From Nitrospirota bacterium (lineage in GTDB: Bacteria > Nitrospirota > UBA9217), in NCBI GenBank assembly GCA_021788515.1, contig JAJYKN010000056.1, forward strand, positions 1 to 7,437: a DNA stretch of 7,437 nt, in the 5' to 3' direction. The position numbers and the translations under genes are program-made. The notes under the pieces are model-generated. The model was given only the letters and a program-made list of their open reading frames with translations, made no database searches and had not been told where the DNA came from. Shown in pieces: positions 1 through 5,180 of this stretch (its first letter is position 1; every line of letters starts with the position of its first letter).

Positions 1-1369
1 CCTTGGCGCATGCCTGATCGCAGATGCGGTTGATCGGGCCGGGCATAAGGCAACCCTCCTCGACCTTATGTTCGAAAAGGACCCGGAGCGCGCGGTCAGC
101 AAGGCCGTAAAGCGATGCCGATATGACGCCGTGGGGCTGTCGGTCCGGAACATCGATAATAACTCGATGCAGGAACCGGCCTATTATATCGGGGACCTCG
201 CTTCCATGGTCCTGCGGATCAGGGCCGAGACCGATGCTCCCGTGATTCTCGGGGGAGCGGCCCTGTCGATTATGCCGCAGGAGATCCTGCGCGCAACAGG
301 CGCGACCTGCGCTGTCAGGGGCAGCGGGACTGCGGTTTTCCCCCGGCTTCTCGATCGATTGAGCTCGGGACAGCCACTGGATGATCTTCCGGAGGTCATT
401 GTCCAAGAGCGGGGAGAGGGCACGAGGGTTGCGGCTGATCCCGCAACGTTCAGCGGAGGCAATACCCCGGATTATTCGCGCTGGATCGATGTCAATGCCT
501 ATCGCTCCCGTCTGGCTACCGTGCCGATCCAGACCAAGCTGGGTTGCGGGTTCAAATGCGTGTACTGCACGTACCCTGCCATCGAAGGAGAAGGCCGCTT
601 TTTGCAGGACCCCGGAATCACGGCGAATTCCGTTCAGAAGCTGGCAATGAGCGGGTTCAGGGATTTCGAGTTCGTGGACAGCGTGTTCAATGCGCCCCCT
701 GAGCACGCATTGGCTCTCTGCGATGCTCTCGCCCGCAAGCAACTGCCCGCGCGGTTTCAAAGCATGGATGTAAATCCGCTTTTTCTGAACGATGACCTGC
801 TTTTTGCCATGGAACGAGCGGGCTTTAGCGGCATGGGCATGACCGTGGAAAGCGCGTCTGATCCCGTGCTTTCAGGGCTCCGGAAGGGCTTTACCGCGGC
901 CCACGTGCACAAGGCTGCTGAGACCGTACGGCGCCGCAACGTGCCGTGCCTCTGGATCTTCATGTTCGGCGGACCCGGCGAGACGGAAGACACGGTCCAG
1001 GAAACACTGCGCTTTGCCGAGAAGGAGATCAGGCCTGCGGATGCCGCGTTTTTTACGATTGGGATCCGAATCTATCCGGGCACAGGGCTCGAAACGATCG
1101 CTCGGAAGCAGGGCGTGCTCTCCCTTCCTCCCGCTGAAATGCTTTCGCCGATATTTTATACATCTCCCGGCGTGGACCCCTGGCGGATGGAGCAGCAGGT
1201 GCGTAATTCAATTCAACGGCACATGAATTTCATGTGCGCCGATTCCCTCAGTTTCCCCTATCTGCCGGCTTTTCATCAACTCGGCTGTTGGCTGGGCCTC
1301 ACAACGCCGCTGTGGCGGCATACGCGCCATATCCGGAGGGGGTTGCGATTTTTCGGCATGGATGGGTAG
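1..1369 (+). CDS. B12-binding domain / radical SAM protein, 5' partial
   Basis: Probable cobalamin-dependent (class B) radical SAM enzyme acting in the cytoplasm; such enzymes methylate or rearrange unactivated carbons, and the substrate here cannot be read from sequence. The frame is open from base 2 through the first internal ATG at base 68. The 22 residues before that ATG form the Gly-His-containing helix and strand of a Rossmann-like B12-binding domain, so the gene starts outside the window and base 68 is not the true start. Numbering from that Met, the B12 domain continues to about residue 125 (APVILGG near 57-63, RGSGTAVFP near 84-92). The [4Fe-4S] motif CGFKCVYC places cysteines at 160, 164 and 167. 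A GGPGETED SAM-site motif lies at 301-308 and IRIYPGTGLE at 333-342. Length and domain order are normal for the family. A type III polyketide synthase follows after 34 bases, suggesting a shared lipid or polyketide pathway. Family call is firm, role is inference. Confidence 0.93.
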   Translation, partial: LGACLIADAVDRAGHKATLLDLMFEKDPERAVSKAVKRCRYDAVGLSVRNIDNNSMQEPAYYIGDLASMVLRIRAETDAPVILGGAALSIMPQEILRATGATCAVRGSGTAVFPRLLDRLSSGQPLDDLPEVIVQERGEGTRVAADPATFSGGNTPDYSRWIDVNAYRSRLATVPIQTKLGCGFKCVYCTYPAIEGEGRFLQDPGITANSVQKLAMSGFRDFEFVDSVFNAPPEHALALCDALARKQLPARFQSMDVNPLFLNDDLLFAMERAGFSGMGMTVESASDPVLSGLRKGFTAAHVHKAAETVRRRNVPCLWIFMFGGPGETEDTVQETLRFAEKEIRPADAAFFTIGIRIYPGTGLETIARKQGVLSLPPAEMLSPIFYTSPGVDPWRMEQQVRNSIQRHMNFMCADSLSFPYLPAFHQLGCWLGLTTPLWRHTRHIRRGLRFFGMDG

Positions 1370-1390
1370 CCCCCCGCGTTGACGGCGAAG

Positions 1391-1396
1391 AAAGGA
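1391..1396 (+). promoter_or_regulatory. Ribosome binding site setting the polyketide synthase start
   Basis: AAAGGA ends 7 bases before the ATG at 1404. The upstream in-frame TTG at 1398 would have only 1 base of spacing, so the ATG is the better start. Confidence 0.7.
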
Positions 1397-1403
1397 ATTG
1401 TCC

Positions 1404-2474
1404 ATGATCGAGCCGCGAACAAACAGCGGGGCGCATATTGCGTCGATTGCCACTGCAACGCCTCCTCTTGCAGTCAGTCAGGACGCGCTCGAACAACTGG
1501 CGCGCAAACACTACCAGGGGAGGTTAAGCTCGCGAAGCATGTCGCTCATCCACGCCCTCTTCTCTCATCCGAGCATCAAACAAAGAAACCTGGCGATCGA
1601 CGATGCGCAGGACCTCGTGGATGAAGACGTGGACGCCCGCGTTGCACGCTTCACGAAGTGGTCTCAGGACCTCTCGGCCCAGGCGATCAACCGGGCGCTG
1701 GAGCGCGCAGGCCTCGGCGTTGCTGATGTTGACGGCCTGGTCGTGAATACCTGCACCGGGTATATTTGTCCGGGGATCTCGACCTATCTGATCGAGAAGC
1801 TGGGCCTTTCGCGGAACGTGAGGGTGTACGATCTCGTGGGGAGCGGATGCGGCGGAGCGATCCCCAATCTGGAAGTCGCCGAATCGCTCCTTGTGCGGAA
1901 AGGGAAGGGTGTCGTCGTGAGCGTTGCAGTGGAGATCTGCACCGCCACGTTCCAGATGGACAACGACCTCAGTCTGCTCTTGTCAAACACGCTCTTCGGA
2001 GACGGAGCAGCAGCTGCCGTGCTCTGGTCAAAACCGGAGGGATACGAACTGGTGGCGTCCGCGAGCCAATATGTTCCGGAAAAGAGGGAGCATATCCGGT
2101 ATGTGCACAAGAAGGGACAGCTCCATAACCAGCTTTCGCTCAGACTTCCCGACCTCATAAAAAAGGCCGCGGCCCAGGTTGTGTCCGATGTGCTGGAGCC
2201 CCTGTCCCTCACGCCCCGGGACATCAAGCACTGGGCGCTCCACAGCGGGGGAGAAAAGGTCATCAATGCCCTGCGGGACGAGATCGGACTTTCGGAAGAC
2301 CAGGTGGGCGCCACACGCCACATATTGGCCGAGCACGGCAACATGTCGTCCCCCACGGTCTGGTTCGTGCTTCGCGAGCTCGAAAAACGGGGAATTGCTT
2401 CGGGCGACTGGTGCATCATGGTGGCTTTCGGCGCCGGGCTTTCCGCGCACGCCTATTTGCTCAGAAAGAAGTGA
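1404..2474 (+). CDS. Type III polyketide synthase (chalcone/stilbene synthase family)
   Basis: Homodimeric condensing enzyme of the thiolase fold that extends an acyl-CoA starter with malonyl-CoA without an acyl carrier protein; bacterial members commonly make alkylpyrones, alkylresorcinols or similar phenolic lipids. The 356-residue product has the usual family length. The catalytic triad is visible: Cys149 in GSGCGGAIPNLEVA, His280 in ALHSGGEKV and Asn313 in EHGNMSSPTVWFVL. The 33-residue His-to-Asn spacing and the GNMSS motif match plant chalcone synthase better than FabH (spacing 30). NTLFGDGAAAAVL near 195-207 is also typical. Two positions differ from the common form: HSGG instead of HPGG, and AFGAG (341-345) where GFGPG is usual. 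The start is set by the AAAGGA at 1391-1396. It follows the radical SAM gene by 34 bases and is probably cotranscribed. Automated annotation may call it 3-oxoacyl-ACP synthase III. Product is unknown. Confidence 0.9.
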   Translation: MIEPRTNSGAHIASIATATPPLAVSQDALEQLARKHYQGRLSSRSMSLIHALFSHPSIKQRNLAIDDAQDLVDEDVDARVARFTKWSQDLSAQAINRALERAGLGVADVDGLVVNTCTGYICPGISTYLIEKLGLSRNVRVYDLVGSGCGGAIPNLEVAESLLVRKGKGVVVSVAVEICTATFQMDNDLSLLLSNTLFGDGAAAAVLWSKPEGYELVASASQYVPEKREHIRYVHKKGQLHNQLSLRLPDLIKKAAAQVVSDVLEPLSLTPRDIKHWALHSGGEKVINALRDEIGLSEDQVGATRHILAEHGNMSSPTVWFVLRELEKRGIASGDWCIMVAFGAGLSAHAYLLRKK

Positions 2475-2547
2475 TTTGCATATCCCGTTGTAACGTTCGG
2501 AGCCTTCCGCAAGTTCATATTCCCCCGGCGAGCAGCACTGCATGAAG

Positions 2548-2562
2548 CAAAAGCTTTTCCGG
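2548..2562 (+). repeat. 15-base direct repeat, copy 1 (partner 4429-4443)
   Basis: CAAAAGCTTTTCCGG occurs exactly here and again at 4429-4443, where it forms the right edge of a long inverted repeat. The core AAAAGCTTTT is a palindrome. It lies in the gap between the polyketide synthase and the DUF5714 gene. Confidence 0.6.
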
Positions 2563-2606
2563 TAAAATGAAGGTTTTTAACCTTAGCGAGAAGGCCGGAT
2601 CATGCA

Positions 2607-2635
2607 TTGAAATCGACGAAGAAATAAGGTATAGT
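2607..2635 (+). promoter_or_regulatory. Putative sigma-70 promoter of the DUF5714 gene
   Basis: TTGAAA (2607-2612) and TATAGT (2630-2635) are separated by exactly 17 bases. Transcription would begin about 2641-2643, essentially at the chosen start codon, which would give a leaderless or nearly leaderless message. A second -10-like TGCTATGAT at 2638-2646 overlaps the start. The 167-base gap after the polyketide synthase leaves room for a separate promoter. Confidence 0.35.
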
Positions 2636-2641
2636 TTTGCT

Positions 2642-3418
2642 ATGATGGTCAACAACAATACACCGTGCCTGGTTTGCGGATCAGCGACTATGCTTCTCAA
2701 GAGGGCGGAATCATTCGTCTGCACCTTTTGCGGGAGCAGCGAACAAGGCCATAGCAAATGCCCGGAGGGGCACTTCATCTGTGAAGCCTGCCGAAAAAAG
2801 ACCGCGCTTCAGGTCATCGAGGATATTGCCCTTTCCACCGCGAGCCAGGACCCTCTTGCGATCGCCGAACTCATGATGGCCCATCCCGGGCTCCCCATGC
2901 TCGGGTGCGAACATGCGTCTATCGTTGCCGGCGCGTTCATGGCCGCGCTCAGGAACTCACCCTACGGGAGCGGCAAGATCACGAACGACGATATTAAGGA
3001 GGCCTTCAAACGGACAACGAAGCAGGCAGTCAGCGGACACTGCGGCCTCACCGGCGTCTGCGGCATTGCGCCTGCAGCGGGGGCCTGTTTTTCGATCTTT
3101 CTGGGCGCGCGGTGCGGGTCCGACAGCGAGCAGAAGATCACGATGGAGGCCGTGATCAGAGTTGCAAGGGTCATAGCAGATTTGACCGGGCCGAGCTGCT
3201 GCAAGGCCTACGCTCGCGCCGCGATCACGGAGGCAAGCGCCGTGTTCGGCGAACGGTTCGGGATCATTCTTCCGGTCAGGAGCGGCGCCGCACTCTGCAG
3301 GCACAGCGGGAAACATCCCCACGGATGCAGGGAAGAGAAGTGCCCATACTATCAGAAGCCGTCCCGGGACATCTTTGCCGAGGGGTCGTTCGTGCCCGGC
3401 ATGGTTTGCACGTCCTGA
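2642..3418 (+). CDS. DUF5714 domain-containing cysteine-rich protein
   Basis: Uncharacterised cytoplasmic protein of the DUF5714 family; no biochemical function is known to me. With this start (258 aa) an N-terminal zinc-ribbon-like segment has CLVC (9-12), CTFC (27-30), then Cys40, His44, Cys47 and Cys50. A helical domain follows with conserved-looking GCEHASIV (88-95), HCGLTGVCG (133-141), GPSCCKAY (184-191) and a C-terminal cluster of Cys219, Cys229 and Cys234 in LCRHSGKHPHGCREEKCPYY. This many cysteines and histidines suggests metal or Fe-S binding. The frame is open from an ATG at 2567, but those 25 codons have low GC at third positions (about 40%) unlike the rest, and an apparent promoter lies inside them, so I chose 2642; 2645 is equally possible. 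The ribosome site is weak (AAGG at 2626-2629). The family is, as I recall, frequent in anaerobes near radical SAM or methyltransferase genes, as here. Confidence 0.85.
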   Translation: MMVNNNTPCLVCGSATMLLKRAESFVCTFCGSSEQGHSKCPEGHFICEACRKKTALQVIEDIALSTASQDPLAIAELMMAHPGLPMLGCEHASIVAGAFMAALRNSPYGSGKITNDDIKEAFKRTTKQAVSGHCGLTGVCGIAPAAGACFSIFLGARCGSDSEQKITMEAVIRVARVIADLTGPSCCKAYARAAITEASAVFGERFGIILPVRSGAALCRHSGKHPHGCREEKCPYYQKPSRDIFAEGSFVPGMVCTS

Positions 3419-3430
3419 AGACCCTATTGA

Positions 3431-3446
3431 CCGTCCGGTCGGACGG
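3431..3446 (+). repeat. Short palindromic hairpin after the DUF5714 gene
   Basis: CCGTCCGGTCGGACGG is a perfect inverted repeat (stem CCGTCC/GGACGG, loop GGTC) 12 bases past the DUF5714 stop. No T-run follows, so it is not a standard intrinsic terminator; it could stabilise a 3' end or be a protein site. Confidence 0.45.
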
Positions 3447-3452
3447 AGTCGC

Positions 3453-3478
3453 TGAACATTGAACCCGGAACTTTGAAC
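3453..3478 (+). repeat. TGAAC-rich low-complexity intergenic run
   Basis: TGAAC occurs at 3453, 3460 and 3474, the latter two within TTGAAC. The run fills the short gap before the HD-GYP start and leaves that gene without an evident Shine-Dalgarno sequence. Similar TTGAAC strings occur between genes in many environmental genomes. Confidence 0.35.
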
Positions 3479-3485
3479 GTATCGT

Positions 3486-4238
3486 ATGACCTCAACCCAC
3501 ATCTATTCCTGCCCGAACTGCGGCAGGCCCATCGAAGCAGACCGGTATGTCATGCGGCCGGACGGGTCCTTTCGCTGCGAACACTGCTATTTCAACGACA
3601 CTTATCTCGAAGGAGTGGTCCACTTCATCGATACGGCCTACCTCGTGACTCTCGAGGCGTTTGTGAACGCCATCGACGCGAGGGAGCACGAGGTCGGGAA
3701 CCATTCCCTCCGCGTTACCGAGTATTCCCTCATTATCGCAAACGCCTGTGAAGTGCGGGGGCGGGACTTGGTCGACCTGTACTGCGGCGCTCTTCTGCAC
3801 GATATCGGCAAGATCGGCATTCCCGATGCGATCCTGCTGAAGCCCGGGCCTTTGGATGCCGAGGAACAGAAGATCATGCATACGCACCCCGAGATCGGCT
3901 TTCGGATCATCGGCCACATCGGTTATTTTGCCCGTGCCGCCGAGATCATCCGCAGCCATCACGAGCACTTCGACGGCTCGGGCTACCCACGGGGGCTCAA
4001 AGGGGACGCTATTCCGCACGGGGCGAGGGTCTTTGCCGTGGCCGATGTCCTCGATGCAATGACGGTGAAACGCTCCTACCATGAGGCACGTTCCTTCGAG
4101 GAGGTGCTCGAAGAGATCACGAAAGCCGCGGGAACGATCTACGATCCAACCGTGGTCCAGGCGGCCTTCAAGGCATCGGATGAGCTCAAGGAATATATCG
4201 GGAGGATTGTGTTCAATGGAATGGACCTCCAGGCATGA
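3486..4238 (+). CDS. HD-GYP domain protein with N-terminal zinc ribbon, likely c-di-GMP phosphodiesterase
   Basis: Predicted cytoplasmic metal-dependent phosphodiesterase hydrolysing cyclic di-GMP. The 250-residue product begins with a four-cysteine ribbon: CPNC (Cys9, Cys12) and CEHC (Cys31, Cys34). The HD-GYP domain fills about residues 50-245: Glu69 and His73 (EVGNHS), His105-Asp106 in HDIGKIGIPD, His134 in HTHPE, His158-His159 in HHEHFDGSGYP with GYP at 166-168, then Asp187 and the DAMTVKRSY segment. All expected metal ligands appear present, so it should be active. Glu four residues before the first His resembles the trinuclear-iron type, which is inference. There is no receiver, PAS or membrane segment, so the cysteine ribbon is the only candidate sensor. 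ATG 3486 is the first possible start in this frame; no good ribosome site precedes it. It lies 67 bases after the DUF5714 gene and may be cotranscribed. Confidence 0.92.
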   Translation: MTSTHIYSCPNCGRPIEADRYVMRPDGSFRCEHCYFNDTYLEGVVHFIDTAYLVTLEAFVNAIDAREHEVGNHSLRVTEYSLIIANACEVRGRDLVDLYCGALLHDIGKIGIPDAILLKPGPLDAEEQKIMHTHPEIGFRIIGHIGYFARAAEIIRSHHEHFDGSGYPRGLKGDAIPHGARVFAVADVLDAMTVKRSYHEARSFEEVLEEITKAAGTIYDPTVVQAAFKASDELKEYIGRIVFNGMDLQA

Positions 4239-4273
4239 TGAGGTCCTATTGAATCTCAAACAGGGTCAAAGGT

Positions 4274-4306
4274 GTTTCACGCGGAGCACGCAAAGGGCGC
4301 AGAGTT
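4274..4306 (+). repeat. CACGC/CGCAGAG-type dispersed intergenic sequence
   Basis: The run from TTTCACGCGGAGCACG through GGGCGCAGAG resembles the ACGCAGAGGCGCAAAG-type sequence that recurs between genes in many environmental genomes. Identification rests on memory of that pattern; only one copy is visible here. Confidence 0.45.
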
Positions 4307-4353
4307 AGTCAGTTATACGAATGAAATTCTGCTCAAAATGGATAGAAAAAATC

Positions 4354-4443
4354 GACAGGATAACAGGATTGAGAGGAAGTTATTTAAAGCAAAATCCGCA
4401 CTTACCCGAAGTTATCCTGTAATCCTGTCAAAAGCTTTTCCGG
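4354..4443. repeat. Imperfect inverted repeat with 15-base match to 2548-2562
   Basis: GACAGGATAACAGGAT (4354-4369) pairs with ATCCTGTAATCCTGTC (4414-4429) at 15 of 16 positions, around a 44-base centre. Each arm is itself a doubled ACAGGAT unit. The right arm runs directly into CAAAAGCTTTTCCGG (4429-4443), which also occurs at 2548-2562. The layout suggests a small non-coding palindromic element (REP- or MITE-like). No transposase is present and no target-site duplication was recognised. Confidence 0.65.
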
Positions 4444-4943
4444 CTTGTCCGGGTTAGGGCAAAGGCGCAAGATGACTGCGTTGGTACTTGCCTCAGGAGC
4501 TTTCGGGCGTCAACCCGGGATCGGGGAGGCAAACTGGACAATAAGATTCCCCCTGGTCCAGGGGGCAGACATGGCTTCACCCAAAACAGCAAATGCAAGC
4601 CCTGGTTGGCAGGTTGCAGTCAGGGCACGTCTCTTCACGTTCGGCCTCCATTGCGATATTCCCCTCTTTTGCGGAGCGTTCTCCTGTTTATGCGCTCCGA
4701 ATAATAGCTTGTTCTTTGGTTTTTAACAAGGCGGAAATATTCTTCTCGCAGGAGCCGGAAGGTCGGCATGCTCCCTGTTGACTGGCTGGAAAAAGCTTCC
4801 CTCTTCTTTGTGCAGCTATAGGCTGACGCAGGCAGAAGCAATTTTCGTGTAGTTTTTACACACCGGCCATCCCTCCTTTCCTATCTCCCTTTGGTTCGGC
4901 CTAAACAAGCAGCTTGAGATAACTTGGTGTTTAGAAATAGAAT

Positions 4944-4972
4944 TTGACAGTGTCATGACCGGGTGTTATAGA
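4944..4972 (+). promoter_or_regulatory. Strong sigma-70 promoter of the CBS gene leader
   Basis: A perfect -35 TTGACA (4944-4949) is followed after 17 bases by an extended -10, TGTTATAGA (TG at 4964-4965, TATAGA at 4967-4972). Predicted transcription start is about 4979, giving an untranslated leader of roughly 200 bases before the CBS start codon. Confidence 0.75.
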
Positions 4973-5059
4973 TTAATCAACAGTACAGAGAGATTCCGAT
5001 GAAGCCTGACCCTTCGCAAAAAGGGTGAGCAAAAGCGGCGGGTCTTTCCGGGGGGAGGA

Positions 5060-5107
5060 GGCCGAGCTGCCGAAGGATGAAAACCTTGGGTGAGCGCGGC
5101 CTTTTTT
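5060..5107 (+). terminator. Intrinsic terminator inside the CBS leader (attenuator)
   Basis: GGCCGAGCT (5060-5068) pairs with AGCGCGGCC (5093-5101) with a single A/G mismatch. An inner stem AAGG (5073-5076) / CCTT (5084-5087) closes on ATGAAAA. Six T residues follow directly (5102-5107). It sits about 80 bases downstream of the predicted transcription start and 73 bases upstream of the CBS start codon, the expected place for an attenuator rather than the end of a preceding gene, whose stop is more than 800 bases away. Confidence 0.72.
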
Positions 5108-5168
5108 CGTGGAGCCCCCTTCGGCAGGAGCCGGGGGATTGCAAATCGCGGGATTAACCCTATTGTAC

Positions 5169-5176
5169 AAGGAGGT
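5169..5176 (+). promoter_or_regulatory. Ribosome binding site of the CBS gene
   Basis: AAGGAGGT is a near-perfect Shine-Dalgarno sequence, 5 bases (after GGAGG) before ATG 5181. It shows that the open frame's earlier ATG at 5109, inside the leader structure, is not the start. Confidence 0.9.
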
Positions 5177-5180
5177 GCAT

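Larger units (their letters stand above)
4239..4943. other. Gene-poor intergenic region with repeats and hairpins
   Basis: No convincing protein gene is seen in these roughly 700 bases; the open frames lack family signatures and run through repeats. Contents: two repeat sequences listed separately; a near-perfect palindrome CCCCCTGG-T-CCAGGGGG at 4549-4565; a 7-bp stem CGGAGCG (4672-4678) / CGCTCCG (4693-4699); a weaker stem CTTGTT/AACAAG at 4708-4730; and GTGTA/TACAC at 4847-4861. None is followed by a T-run, so no clear terminator is seen for the HD-GYP gene. A 24-codon cysteine-rich frame on the minus strand (4651-4577) is discussed in the findings. Confidence 0.6.
4979..5180 (+). ncRNA. 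Structured 5' leader, candidate riboswitch or attenuator of unassigned class
   Basis: Between a strong promoter and the CBS ribosome site lies a leader with several pairings. Hairpin A: ACCCTT (5009-5014) / AAGGGT (5021-5026) with loop CGCAAA. It competes with GACCC (5008-5012) / GGGTC (5040-5044), which also lets CGC (5015-5017) meet GCG (5035-5037). Hairpin B: TCTTTCC (5043-5049) / GGGAGGA (5053-5059), with two G-U pairs. Then comes the intrinsic terminator at 5060-5107. Hairpin C after it: CCCCC (5115-5119) / GGGGG (5133-5137). CTGCCGAAGG (5067-5076), inside the terminator, can instead pair perfectly with CCTTCGGCAG (5118-5127). Hairpin A with GCAA in its loop, the GAGCAAAAGC segment and GCCGAGCTGCCGAAG faintly recall the order of conserved parts in c-di-GMP-I (GEMM) RNAs, but the key conserved strings differ, so I assign no class. 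Confidence 0.5.

Noticed and set aside
3492..4259. 255-codon minus-strand frame opposite the HD-GYP gene
   Set aside because: Antisense shadow of a clear HD-GYP coding region caused by high GC at third positions.
4272..4457. 61-codon plus-strand frame
   Set aside because: It is a translation of two dispersed non-coding repeats and has no start signal.
4445..4726. 93-codon plus-strand frame in the gene-poor region
   Set aside because: No ribosome site, no recognisable family, runs across the 4549-4565 palindrome; composition is unlike the real genes here.
4635..4841. 68-codon minus-strand frame
   Set aside because: No family likeness, no ribosome site, spans several hairpins; chance open frame.
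4979..5076. Assignment of the leader to the c-di-GMP-I (GEMM), glycine, ydaO/c-di-AMP or SAH riboswitch classes
   Set aside because: Pieces such as CCGAAGG, GAGCAAAAGC and GGGTGAGC look familiar, but the conserved core strings of each class are not present in the right order, so no class is claimed.
5109..5180. N-terminal extension of the CBS protein from ATG 5109
   Set aside because: It translates the leader hairpin region, and the strong AAGGAGGT at 5169-5176 marks ATG 5181 as the start.
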